From: Devosia sp. XK-2
Lineage (GTDB): Bacteria; Pseudomonadota; Alphaproteobacteria; Rhizobiales; Devosiaceae
Assembly: GCF_037113415.1 (NCBI RefSeq)
Contig: NZ_CP146608.1
Span: forward strand, 826,501-890,500
DNA length: 64,000 nucleotides
Direction: 5' to 3'
The translations under genes and the position numbers were made by a program. The notes beneath the pieces are model-generated. The model searched no databases, was not told the origin of the DNA, and worked only from the letters and a program-made list of their open reading frames with translations. Below are positions 24,934 to 33,021 of this stretch, piece after piece; position 1 is the stretch's first letter, and each line of letters begins with the position of its first letter.

Positions 24934-25707
24934 TTAGCCGGCTGCGCCCAAAGCGGCCCGAACCTTATCAAGGCCCTGCGCCGTCCCCTCGGCCGGTCGA
25001 TATTCAAGTCCCACAGCGCCATTATAGCCGTTTGCATAGAGCCAGGTGAGGCGCTGGCCGAGATCGATCTCACCCAGACCGGGGTCGTTGCGGCCAGGAT
25101 GGTCGGCGACATGGGCGTGGACGACGCGTGAAACGCGCTGGTTCAGTACATCCTCTATGCGCTCGCCCATGACATAGGAATGATAGAGGTCATAGATGAT
25201 GCCGATTTCCGGCCGCCCGACCTCGTCGACAATGTTGAGCGCCTCGCGGGTCGAAGAGAGGTAATAACCCTTGTGATCGATAAAGGTATTGAGCGGCTCG
25301 ACACCCAGCCTGACCCCGCTGCCCTCCAGCACAGTCGCCGCCGCAGACAGGCAGTCCACCAGAGCCTTGTGCTGCTCCTCGCGCGTTCGGCCTTCAAGAT
25401 CGTCACCCGCCTGGGCGATCAGAACCTTTGCGCCCAGCCGCTGCGCCGTCTTTACTGACGTGGCTAGGCCGGCAAGGAAGGCTGCGTGATTTGCCGGATC
25501 GGTCAGCGCAATCATTGGCTCGGCAACAAAACCACTCAGCGGCAGTCCCGTTTCCTTGAGCGCCGCTTCCACAGCGTCAATGTCCTTGTTGGACCAGAAC
25601 CAGAATTCGACGGCGTCAAGACCGGCCGTCTTGGCTAGGCGAATACGGTTAGCGAAGTCGTCGCTGGCCTCGGAAAACAGCCATTCAATGCAGGCAGACA
25701 GTATCAT
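24934..25707 (-). CDS. Sugar isomerase, TIM barrel (hydroxypyruvate isomerase-like)
   Basis: A 257-residue xylose isomerase-like TIM barrel of the Hyi/IolE type. Metal-site segments are visible: GVRLGVEPLNTFIDHKGYY (Glu about 137), GIIYDLYHSYVMGE (Asp and His about 172-175), VVHAHVADHPGRNDPG (His about 198) and VGLEYRP (Glu about 239). The HxADHPGRNxPG motif is characteristic of hydroxypyruvate isomerase relatives. It is the last gene of the operon containing the second sugar importer and the zinc-type dehydrogenase, 21 bases after the latter. It likely isomerises the keto sugar that the dehydrogenase makes. Confidence 0.88.
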   Translation of the reverse strand: MILSACIEWLFSEASDDFANRIRLAKTAGLDAVEFWFWSNKDIDAVEAALKETGLPLSGFVAEPMIALTDPANHAAFLAGLATSVKTAQRLGAKVLIAQAGDDLEGRTREEQHKALVDCLSAAATVLEGSGVRLGVEPLNTFIDHKGYYLSSTREALNIVDEVGRPEIGIIYDLYHSYVMGERIEDVLNQRVSRVVHAHVADHPGRNDPGLGEIDLGQRLTWLYANGYNGAVGLEYRPAEGTAQGLDKVRAALGAAG

Positions 25708-25728
25708 CTCGACCCAATAGGTTCGCGT

Positions 25729-26781
25729 TCAACGATAATCGATCAGGACCTGCATGACCTCGGGCGAACCCTGATCGAGCAGGCTATAACCTTGCGCCGC
25801 TTCGGCAAGCGGCACGCGGTGAGTAATGAAGCCCTTGAGGTCGGGGGCCAGGGCAGAGAGATATTCCAGCGCAATTGTGCCACGTCGCTCCACAGACCAG
25901 AGTGGTCCGAGGAAAGGGTTCACCGCACCCACCTGCGATGAGATGATACGCGGCCGATTGTGGTGAAATTCGCCCGATAGACTGAGGCCTTCAAAAGTCC
26001 CGCCATACCAGGACATGGCGACCACCGTGCCGTTGAAGCCGGCAATACGGATGGCTTCATTGAGCGCAGGAGCGGCACCTGACACCTCAATCACCGTGTC
26101 CGCGCCGCGACCCTGCGTGAGGTCGCGTACCTGTTCGGCAATTTCCCCCGACGCCGGGTCGATCACCGTTGTCGCTCCGCCCGCAAGAGCGGCTTGCCGC
26201 CGTCCTGCAATGCCATCGACGGCGATGATCTGTCGGGCCCCATTGCGCCGTAGCAGCCGCGTGACCAACTGCCCTATCACACCCAATCCGCTGACCACCA
26301 CGTCAGCGCCCAGCGCGATATTGGCGTCTAGCAGGCCATTATAGGCGGTGTTGAGATTGGCAAAGAAAACACCGATCTCAGGATCGTCGATATCGCCCAA
26401 CGGCACAACGGCTTTCGCGTCAATAACCGCATTCCGGCCATGCGGCACGTAGGCAAATACCAGTTCGCCCTTCGCGAGATGGATGACGCCTGCACCCAAA
26501 GTGGCGATGCGGCCCACCGCTGCATAGCCGTAGCGCGCTGGCCAGTGCCAGTCCGATCCATTGGCATCCGAGAATAGACGCGTTTTCGGGTGCATGGATT
26601 GACGCCATTGCGGCGCGAGACCACGAAATACATTCAGCTCTGTGCCCGCGCTGATGCCAGAGACCACCAGATCGAGCTGCACTTCGCCCGGTCCGGGGGC
26701 AGCAAGCTCTTCGGAGCGCACCTCAACAGCGCGCGGACCGGTAAAATAGAGCGATTGGGTCGTCACGGACACGTTCGTCAC
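25729..26781 (-). CDS. Zinc-type medium-chain dehydrogenase (MDR family)
   Basis: A 350-residue MDR oxidoreductase. The N-terminal GroES-like domain has VSGISAGTELNVFRG where classical zinc alcohol dehydrogenases carry a catalytic cysteine; this SAGTE variant is shared with BchC-like members, so metal binding may differ. The Rossmann fold includes VVSGLGVIGQLVTRLLRRNGA near residue 165 and ADTVIEVSGAAPALNEAIR near 240. It probably oxidises a hydroxyl of the imported sugar or polyol. Its ATG overlaps the stop of the MalG-type permease by four bases. Substrate is unknown. Confidence 0.88.
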   Translation of the reverse strand: MTNVSVTTQSLYFTGPRAVEVRSEELAAPGPGEVQLDLVVSGISAGTELNVFRGLAPQWRQSMHPKTRLFSDANGSDWHWPARYGYAAVGRIATLGAGVIHLAKGELVFAYVPHGRNAVIDAKAVVPLGDIDDPEIGVFFANLNTAYNGLLDANIALGADVVVSGLGVIGQLVTRLLRRNGARQIIAVDGIAGRRQAALAGGATTVIDPASGEIAEQVRDLTQGRGADTVIEVSGAAPALNEAIRIAGFNGTVVAMSWYGGTFEGLSLSGEFHHNRPRIISSQVGAVNPFLGPLWSVERRGTIALEYLSALAPDLKGFITHRVPLAEAAQGYSLLDQGSPEVMQVLIDYR

Positions 26782-27608
26782 CCCTTGATGCCGCCAGCGG
26801 TCAGGCCACCGACAAGTTGATTGCGGAAGAGAAGAAACAACAGGACCGTCGGCGCCGCGATAACCACGCCGCCGGCCATGACCACCCCCCAGCTGAATGA
26901 ATAGGGGTCAAACAGGGTCTGCAGGGCCAGCGGCAAGGTCTTGACCTCGGTGCTCGTGATGACCGCCAAGGCCAGCAGATATTCTCCCCAGGACAGGACA
27001 AAAGCAAATGTGCCTACGGCCACGACGGCCGGACGGATCAGAGGCAGGGTGATGCGTACCATAGCCCCGAGTTGGGACGAGCCATCGATGACCGCCGCCT
27101 CTTCGAGTTCGCGCGGCACCGCATCGATATAGCCCTTGAGCATCCAGACCGCGATCGGCAGGCCAAGGGCGAGATGCATGAAGGTCAATGCTGTCAGTGT
27201 GTTGGCCAATCCCAGCGCGCGGACGATGACCACTAGGGGAACGAGTACGGCTACGGCGGGCAGCATCTGCGTGGCCAGGATCAGAAAGCCGACGACGTCG
27301 CGGCCACGATAGGTGAACCGGCTCAGCGAATAGGCCGCAGGGACCGCTATCAGCATCGTGCCGACAGCAACAATGCTGCCCACGATCAGGCTATTGCGCA
27401 GCGCAATCAGGAAGTCGCCGCGCGAAAAGATTGCGGTGAAGTGGTCCAAGGTGACCCGCGTGGGGACCATGCTACGCGTCATAATGTCGGCGTCGGGCCG
27501 CACCGAGGCAATAAAGACCCAGGTGATGGGCAAAAGCACCAACGCCAGCAGCAGCACAGTGACCAGGTCCAGAACAATATCGCGAAAACGCCTCCCGCGT
27601 GCGGTCAT
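26778..27608 (-). CDS. Sugar ABC transporter permease (MalG type)
   Basis: A 276-residue permease. I set the start at 27608, the ATG overlapping the upstream gene's stop (ATGA) and preceded by GGAGG; the reading frame remains open to 28376 but that stretch is antisense-like sequence inside the upstream permease gene. The N-terminus MTARGRRFRDIVLDLVTVLL leads into the first membrane segment. The coupling loop is RELEEAAVIDGSSQLGAMVRITLPL and the end is LVGGLTAGGIKG, both typical. It is the partner of the MalF-type protein at 27605. Confidence 0.92.
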   Translation of the reverse strand: MTARGRRFRDIVLDLVTVLLLALVLLPITWVFIASVRPDADIMTRSMVPTRVTLDHFTAIFSRGDFLIALRNSLIVGSIVAVGTMLIAVPAAYSLSRFTYRGRDVVGFLILATQMLPAVAVLVPLVVIVRALGLANTLTALTFMHLALGLPIAVWMLKGYIDAVPRELEEAAVIDGSSQLGAMVRITLPLIRPAVVAVGTFAFVLSWGEYLLALAVITSTEVKTLPLALQTLFDPYSFSWGVVMAGGVVIAAPTVLLFLLFRNQLVGGLTAGGIKG

Positions 27609-28501
27609 TCCTGCCTCCGCAATCGCAGAATAAGGAAGGAGGCCGTGGCCAGAATGACCAGCATGACGATGCTGATGGCTGCCGCATAGGCGGGGCGCAG
27701 GTCGGTGAATACCGCCTTGAACATGGTGATGCCCAGTATGGTGGTTGCATCCTGCGGTCCGCCGCGGGTCATGATCCAGGGCAGGTCGAAGCTGTAAAAG
27801 GCCAGAATGCCCAGCACCAACCCTATGATCAGTATGGTATTTTGGATTGAGGGCAGAGTGATGCCCACAAATCGTTGCCAGGGGCTGGCACCGTCGATCG
27901 CTGCCGCCTCGTAGAGTTCGACTGGGATTGATTTCAATGCGGCCAACAGCGCCAGCACCATGAACGGCATGCCCTTCCAGCCCGAAATGAAGGTGATGAC
28001 CGCCAATGCCATGTTCGGGTCGTTGAGAATGGAGCTGTTGCCGGCCAGGCCGAGAAGTTGCAGCACGGCATGCAAAATGCCCACTTCGCTGTCGAGCAGG
28101 AAACGCCAACCATAGCCCAGGACAATGAAGGGCGTGACCCAGGGCAGGAGGATCAGCGCCGAGGCCAGACGGGCGATCGCCGTGTCGCGATTGAGCAGCA
28201 AGGCCAGCGGCAGGGCGAGCGCGATTTCGACGGCAACTGTGCCCAGTGTCCATATCCAGGTGCGCCAGAAGGCGCGCCACAACGCGGAATCGGTCAGCAG
28301 GGCCTGAAAATTGACCAGTCCGCCCCAGACTGGTTGCGGACTGCGCAGCAGATACCAGTCCTGAAACGATAGCCACAACGCGTAGAGCAAAGGGAGACCG
28401 GCTATGGCGAGGGCGACGAAAACGGCCGGCGCCACAAGTATATAGGGCAGGGCCAGCTTGCTCAGGGCCCGAGGCTTGTGCTCTGCAGCGGATGTGAACA
28501 T
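27605..28501 (-). CDS. Sugar ABC transporter permease (MalF type)
   Basis: A 298-residue permease with about six membrane segments and the EAA loop YEAAAIDGASPWQRFVGITLPSI near residue 200. TRGGPQDATTILGITMFKAVF further along is the conserved MalF-type region. It starts 67 bases after the binding-protein stop, beyond a strong terminator-like hairpin, so its expression should be lower than that of the binding protein. The operon has no ATPase gene of its own. Confidence 0.93.
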   Translation of the reverse strand: MFTSAAEHKPRALSKLALPYILVAPAVFVALAIAGLPLLYALWLSFQDWYLLRSPQPVWGGLVNFQALLTDSALWRAFWRTWIWTLGTVAVEIALALPLALLLNRDTAIARLASALILLPWVTPFIVLGYGWRFLLDSEVGILHAVLQLLGLAGNSSILNDPNMALAVITFISGWKGMPFMVLALLAALKSIPVELYEAAAIDGASPWQRFVGITLPSIQNTILIIGLVLGILAFYSFDLPWIMTRGGPQDATTILGITMFKAVFTDLRPAYAAAISIVMLVILATASFLILRLRRQE

Positions 28502-28520
28502 GAACCGGTCTTGGGTGAGG

Positions 28521-28562
28521 AAGAAAAAGCCCCGGACAGCGGGAGGTCGCAGCCGTCCGGGG
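28521..28562 (-). terminator. Terminator-like hairpin (attenuator) after the binding-protein gene
   Basis: On the minus strand CCCCGGAC (28562-28555) pairs with GTCCGGGG (28537-28530) across a 17-base loop, and the stem is followed by CTTTTTCTT. This has the shape of a Rho-independent terminator. It lies between the binding protein and its permeases, so it should act as a partial terminator. Confidence 0.7.
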
Positions 28563-28568
28563 GGCGCC

Positions 28569-29843
28569 TTAGCGCGCGAGGACCGTATTGATGTCGGTGC
28601 ACAGATCGCTCACCGCCTGGTCAATATCTTTCTGGCCTAGGGCTACGGCCTGAACCGCCCTCTGGATGGTATCAACCTCAAGCTGCCCCATCTGGGCAAT
28701 GGCTTCGCTCGGATATTGGTAGGGCCGGGCATCCTGCAACTGCTCGACAAAGAGCGGGTACGGGAACTCTGTCCAAGGCGCTTCCTTTGCCAGCGATATG
28801 CTGCCGGGAATGAAGCCTCCGGCGATGGCGAGTTCCTTGAATGCCTCCCCATGCGTGGCGAACATGATGAACTGACCGGCCGCTTCCTTAGCGTCCGACG
28901 CGTTCCACATCACCAGCGGCCAGCCGCCCAGGAAACCCGAACGATTGACGGGGCCGGCCGGAACCATGGCGATGTCGACTGCATCGAACCATTCCGGCTG
29001 TTCGGCGACCAGGTCGCGATAAAGGCTGGGATGCATCAGGATCATGCCATAGCGCCCATCCAGGAAGCCGCGCTGGAACGTATTGCCGTCCATGCTAGCC
29101 GCATCGGGATGGGTCGAACCATCCAAGGCGATACCGGTATAGATGGCAAGCGCATCCTTGAATTCGGGGGAATCGAAGCCGCAGGTTCCGTCTTCGGCAA
29201 GCATGCGCGCGCCATAGCCGAGATAGGCGCTCATGAAATTATGGACGGTGAAATAGTCCAGGCTCGTGGAAAGCCCGATGCCATAGATGCCGTCCGGCGT
29301 GCCCTCGGTCAGGGTTTTTGCCATTGTGCGCAATTCGTCCCAGGTCGCCGGTGGCATATCGGGGTCCAGGCCCGCCTGCTCGAAAAGGTCACGGCGATAG
29401 TAAAGCGCGCGGGTTTCCACTGCGATAGGGGAGGCCCACCACTGACCGCCGAGATTGTAATAGCCTTTGTCACCCGGCCAGATATTGGCGGCAACATCTG
29501 TGCCGTGTTCCGCGTCGTAGGCGGCAAAGGCATCGTCGAGCGGCGCGAGGGCGCCAATGGCTTGGAACTGGGCGACGACGTTGTTGCCCAGCATCGACAC
29601 GTCGGGCAGGCCGCCGGTTGTTAGCGCCGTCACCAGCCGCTGCTGTTGCTCGGACCAGGGCACGATCTCCATCACCACATCGACGCCGTCATGGCTGGCC
29701 TCGAAGGCCTCGATAATGTTCTCCCAGGCGGCAATGTCATTGGGATTGGTCGAAAACTGCCAGAACGTGACTGTCTGCGCCAAGGCAGGGGTCACAACCA
29801 GAGTAGAGGCGAGCGCTGTCGCCGCCAGCAGGGCATACCGCAT
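28569..29843 (-). CDS. Sugar ABC transporter substrate-binding protein (CUT1, SBP family 1)
   Basis: A 424-residue periplasmic protein. The start at 29843 follows GGGAGGG by a few bases and opens a signal peptide (MRYALLAATALASTLVV, ending ALAQ); the frame's earlier start at 29963 would add 40 residues that overlap the LacI gene. Landmarks are VTFWQFSTNPNDIAAWENII, ALTTGGLPDVSMLGNNVVAQF near residue 75 and a ligand-lining WWASPIAVETRALYYRRDLF. It is the first gene of an operon with two permeases, a zinc-type dehydrogenase and a TIM-barrel isomerase. The LacI gene just upstream is on the same strand. Confidence 0.93.
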   Translation of the reverse strand: MRYALLAATALASTLVVTPALAQTVTFWQFSTNPNDIAAWENIIEAFEASHDGVDVVMEIVPWSEQQQRLVTALTTGGLPDVSMLGNNVVAQFQAIGALAPLDDAFAAYDAEHGTDVAANIWPGDKGYYNLGGQWWASPIAVETRALYYRRDLFEQAGLDPDMPPATWDELRTMAKTLTEGTPDGIYGIGLSTSLDYFTVHNFMSAYLGYGARMLAEDGTCGFDSPEFKDALAIYTGIALDGSTHPDAASMDGNTFQRGFLDGRYGMILMHPSLYRDLVAEQPEWFDAVDIAMVPAGPVNRSGFLGGWPLVMWNASDAKEAAGQFIMFATHGEAFKELAIAGGFIPGSISLAKEAPWTEFPYPLFVEQLQDARPYQYPSEAIAQMGQLEVDTIQRAVQAVALGQKDIDQAVSDLCTDINTVLAR

Positions 29844-29861
29844 AAAGTCCCTCCCACGAAA

Positions 29862-29919
29862 CTCGAACGTTACGAGTGGCGCCTTCTCCCAAGAAGCGCA
29901 TATGTCATCGTTGACATAT
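29862..29919. promoter_or_regulatory. Operator region between LacI gene and second sugar importer
   Basis: ATATGTCA and TGACATAT (29900-29907 and 29912-29919) form an inverted repeat around TCGT, giving a 20-bp LacI-style site with a central CG. A second symmetric element lies nearer the binding-protein gene at 29862-29876, with CTCG/CGAG arms around AACGTT. Both lie in the 106-bp gap before the binding-protein start. The LacI protein encoded upstream is the probable ligand-responsive repressor. Confidence 0.6.
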
Positions 29920-29949
29920 TGAATAGTTAACACGCGCCTAACACCTGTG

Positions 29950-31017
29950 TCAAACTGCCTCACCGTCAGGCGCGGGCCCCGTCGAATGCCGGATGATCAA
30001 ACTTGTCTCCAGAACGATTTCCTCCGGCGCGTCGCGATCCTCTATAGCCGCCAGGGCCAATTCGAACCCGCTGGACCCCAGCGCCGCCATCGGTTGGGCC
30101 ACCGTGGTCAGTTCCGGAGCAAGATAGGCTGCAATCGTGTCATCAAACCCGACCACAGACACGTCCTGTGGCACGCGCCGGCCGGCTCGATACAGCGATT
30201 GCAGCACACCCGTGGCCAGGATATCGCAGGTTGCAAAGATCGCGGTAGGCGGTCTCGGCAGGGCCATCAGTGCATCGGCATGCTGTTGCCCCTCCACCCC
30301 CGAAACTTCTGCGTCCAGATCATAATAGGTGCCCAGTCGAATATAGCCGGGATCGGGTGTGAGCCCGTGCGCAGCCATGCCGTCGCGATAAGCAGCGAGG
30401 CGGTCGTCCTCCACCGACCTCTGGCGCGCGAGATCGCGCGGATAAATCGCTGGATCGCCCCCTACAAAGGCGATGCGGCGGTGCCCAAGGCCAACAAGGT
30501 GGTCGACGGCCGCTCGCGCACCGACATAATTGTCGACGCGCACGGATCTGGCCGTGCCAGTCAACGAGCGTTCAAGCTCGACGGCGGGAATGCCGGCATC
30601 GCTTAAAACGTGCACATTGTCCGGGCTGGCGGTGGTGCAGAACAGCACCGCATCCACGCGCTGGGCGATGAAGGTTTCGACGCCGTGACGCTCGTGGCTT
30701 TCGCTGCCCCCGTGATTGAAGATCACCACGCGATAGCCCGCCGCAATAGCTGCCGCCTCGACCGCTCGGGCAACGCCGGCAAAAAGTGGATTGACCGTTA
30801 TCGCCGTCAGCATCAAGCCGATAGTGTAGGTGCGCTGGATACGCAGGCCGCGCGCCACGACATTGGGCCGATAGTTCGTCGCCTCGACGGCGGCCAGCAC
30901 CTTTTCGCGCGCCTTGCTTGAAATATAGCCCTGTTGCTTGAGGACGCGATTCACGGTGGCGGTCGACACCCCGGCGAGCCGCGCGACTTCCATAAGCGTC
31001 GTACTCTTCCTGCCCAA
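29950..31017 (-). CDS. LacI family transcriptional regulator
   Basis: About 355 residues from the TTG at 31017 (preceded by GGGGAAGG), or 362 from the GTG at 31038, which has no visible ribosome binding site. The helix-turn-helix is LMEVARLAGVSTATVNRVLKQQG with hinge YRPNVVARGLRIQ. A ribose-binding-protein-like domain follows (IGLMLTAITVNPLFAGVARAVE, LGHRRIAFVGG, FATCDILATGVLQSL, VVGFDDTIAAYLAPELTTV). It lies just upstream of, and on the same strand as, the importer operon beginning at 29843 and should control it through the palindrome at 29900-29919. Confidence 0.92.
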   Translation of the reverse strand: MGRKSTTLMEVARLAGVSTATVNRVLKQQGYISSKAREKVLAAVEATNYRPNVVARGLRIQRTYTIGLMLTAITVNPLFAGVARAVEAAAIAAGYRVVIFNHGGSESHERHGVETFIAQRVDAVLFCTTASPDNVHVLSDAGIPAVELERSLTGTARSVRVDNYVGARAAVDHLVGLGHRRIAFVGGDPAIYPRDLARQRSVEDDRLAAYRDGMAAHGLTPDPGYIRLGTYYDLDAEVSGVEGQQHADALMALPRPPTAIFATCDILATGVLQSLYRAGRRVPQDVSVVGFDDTIAAYLAPELTTVAQPMAALGSSGFELALAAIEDRDAPEEIVLETSLIIRHSTGPAPDGEAV

Positions 31018-31251
31018 TGACCTTCCCCGACCTCGCACACACAGGCGCAGGCGTACCTCGCCATATTACGTGCAGCAACGCTGGGCACCATGTCATGGGT
31101 CCGCAGATGGCATTGCCGTCTCGTCGGGTCCAGAATGGCGCTAATGGGCTGTTAATGAAATACCTTTTTTCGGTCCGTCAGAGATCAGCGCCGGGCAGGC
31201 CCAAAGGCGCGAATAGGGCCCGGGTAGCAAGAGCGCGGCTATTTCCGCGAC

Positions 31252-32040
31252 TCAAACGCCCTCTGCCCCGCAGGCAATGACATCCGTGCCGGCCGCCGAC
31301 AGCGCCGCTGCGGCAAGCCCGTCGTCCGGCAAAAGGTCCGTGAAGAAGGTCGTTATGCGGCTGAACGGCGCCACGCGGACCGAAGCATCCCTTGTCCATT
31401 TGCTGTGATCGGCCGCCAGAAATCTGGTCCGAGAATTCTCGATCAGGGTTGTTGTGGTCTGTGCCTCGGAATAGCTGAAATCGAGAAGGCCTTTTTCCGG
31501 ATCGAGAGCGCCGGCGCCGACCACGGCATAGGTGGCGTAAAACTTCTCAAAAAACAGCAGTGAGTCCGCGCCGACCACATCACGGTCATTGTGCCGCAAC
31601 AGCCCGCCCGTCATATGAACCTCGATCTGCGGCGCATTGCACAGGGCCAGCGCCACATCGATATTGTTGGTGACGACGCGCAGCCCATTATGCCCGCGCA
31701 GTGCCTCGGCCACGAATTGCACCGTGCTGCCAATGCCCATGAACACGGTCGCTCCCGGTTCGATCGTTGTGGCAATACGATGCGCTATGCGCCGCTTGGC
31801 GCCACTATTGAGAATTGAACGCGCATTGATGGAGATGTTGCGCACCTCGACGGGAGCATCCACCCCGCCATGAAACCGTCGCGCATAGCCAAGGTCGCAT
31901 AATGCGTTGATATCACGGCGAATAGTTTGCGTGGTTACCGCGTAGCGCGCCGCCAGGTGGTCGATATATTGCGCGCCTTCTGTCTCGATAAGCGCCAGGA
32001 TGTCGCGTTGCCGCCCTGACAGCATCACCTCTGCCACCAT
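31252..32040 (-). CDS. DeoR/GlpR family transcriptional regulator
   Basis: A 262-residue regulator. The N-terminal winged helix reads LSGRQRDILALIETEGAQYI then LAARYAVTTQTIRRDINALCD, the DeoR signature, with the following RRFHGGV. The C-terminal sugar-phosphate sensor domain (about 80-240) contains FMGIGSTVQFVAEAL and VVTNNIDVALALCNAP; these glycine-rich loops bind phosphorylated ligands in the family. It lies seven bases after the glycerophosphodiesterase gene and is probably co-transcribed with it, so glycerol 3-phosphate is a plausible effector, as for GlpR. An alternative start (ATG at 32025) is possible. Confidence 0.92.
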   Translation of the reverse strand: MVAEVMLSGRQRDILALIETEGAQYIDHLAARYAVTTQTIRRDINALCDLGYARRFHGGVDAPVEVRNISINARSILNSGAKRRIAHRIATTIEPGATVFMGIGSTVQFVAEALRGHNGLRVVTNNIDVALALCNAPQIEVHMTGGLLRHNDRDVVGADSLLFFEKFYATYAVVGAGALDPEKGLLDFSYSEAQTTTTLIENSRTRFLAADHSKWTRDASVRVAPFSRITTFFTDLLPDDGLAAAALSAAGTDVIACGAEGV

Positions 32041-32047
32041 CGTCTTG

Positions 32048-32821
32048 CTATTCCAGGAAGAGGGCAGGGTTGTCGGTGATGACCCCGGTCAGGCCAGCGC
32101 CCCAGAACGAAATCAACTGCACTGGATCGTTGCAGGTCCAGGCGCGCACTTTGATACCGCGCCGGGTTGTTTCCTCGAGCATGCCAATGCTAAGCGCCTT
32201 GTAATGCATATGAATGGTGGTAGCTGGGATTGCCGCCAATTGGCCGGCCCAATCCTCGGGTGGACGGCCCCAGAGCATAGCCATTTCCAGATCGGGCTCG
32301 AGCCCATGCATGGCCCTGAGCGCCTCGGGATCAAAGCTCGAAATCATGATCTCGGTCTGCGCCGAACGTTGGGAAATATCGGCTTGAACCGCATGAACCA
32401 GTTGGTCGAGCGACTTGTGATGCTTGTGATGCTTGTGATGCTTGTGATGCTTGTGCTGCTTAATCTCCACATTGGCGCTGAGACCGAGTTCGCCAAGGGC
32501 CGAGATGACTTCAGCCAGGGTCGGAATGCGTTCGCCGGCAAAGCGCTGGTCGAACCAGCTGCCCGCATCAAGCGCCGCAATCTGGGCTAGGCTCAGATTA
32601 CCAAGCGGGCCCTTGCCTGAACTGGTCCGGTCCACGCTGTCATCGTGAATAACCACCAAAGTGCCATCGGCACTCAGGGCTACATCCAACTCCACCCATT
32701 TGGCACCTTGTTCGGCCGCAAGGCGAAAAGCCGCAAGCGTATTTTCGGGGGCTATGGCAGAAGCGCCGCGATGCGCTTGGACTTCACCAGGGGCAGGGCC
32801 GATGTCGGAAGGATGGGTCAT
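32048..32821 (-). CDS. Glycerophosphodiester phosphodiesterase with Lys-His-His repeat
   Basis: A 257-residue GDPD TIM barrel without signal peptide, releasing glycerol 3-phosphate and an alcohol from glycerophosphodiesters. Catalytic and metal residues are visible: His17-Arg18 (AHRGAS), Glu26-Asn27 (PENTLAAF), Glu44 and Asp46 (WVELDV), His59 (VVIHDD), Glu119 and Lys121 (NVEIK). Directly after Lys121 comes a repeat of Lys-His-His units (about residues 123-136), encoded by tandem 9-base repeats. I chose the ATG at 32821 because the HRG motif normally lies within 20 residues of the start; 32884 would add 21 residues. It is followed by the DeoR gene. Confidence 0.92.
   Translation of the reverse strand: MTHPSDIGPAPGEVQAHRGASAIAPENTLAAFRLAAEQGAKWVELDVALSADGTLVVIHDDSVDRTSSGKGPLGNLSLAQIAALDAGSWFDQRFAGERIPTLAEVISALGELGLSANVEIKQHKHHKHHKHHKHHKSLDQLVHAVQADISQRSAQTEIMISSFDPEALRAMHGLEPDLEMAMLWGRPPEDWAGQLAAIPATTIHMHYKALSIGMLEETTRRGIKVRAWTCNDPVQLISFWGAGLTGVITDNPALFLE
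32414..32458. repeat. In-frame 9-bp tandem repeat (CTTGTGATG) inside the GDPD gene
   Basis: Four identical copies of CTTGTGATG (32414-32449) are followed by one copy with a single change (CTTGTGCTG, 32450-32458). On the coding strand the unit encodes Lys-His-His. Because the unit is three codons, gain or loss of copies keeps the frame. It lies right after the catalytic EIK segment. Confidence 0.95.
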
Positions 32822-32883
32822 AAGAGGTCTTTGTCTGTGTGAACGCAGCCGCAATAGGCCGCTTTGACTACAGATTTGCGACA

Positions 32884-32905
32884 CTGAACGGCAAAGACCG
32901 TTCAG
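32884..32905. other. Inverted repeat between O-antigen ligase and GDPD genes
   Basis: CTGAACGG and CCGTTCAG form an 8-bp stem around a six-base loop. It lies about 115 bases after the ligase-like gene's stop on that strand and about 60 bases before the GDPD start. No T-run follows, so an operator for the GDPD-DeoR operon or a weak terminator are both possible. Confidence 0.4.
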
Positions 32906-33021
32906 ACGCGCTCAAATGAACATTGGTTTCAGCGCGATGCACAACATCACGGCGCCGGCGAGGATCGTCGGTCCTGAGTGCTTGGATTATTCCCCACCGC
33001 GTGGCACCCGTGGCGGCCGTT

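Noticed and set aside
27609..28376. Extended N-terminus of the MalG-type permease
   Set aside because: The frame is open, but the stretch lies within the upstream MalF-type gene and lacks membrane segments; the ATG at 27608 overlaps the upstream stop and has a ribosome binding site.
32414..32458. CRISPR-like array
   Set aside because: The repeats are only 9 bases with no spacers and encode a continuous Lys-His-His run inside a gene.
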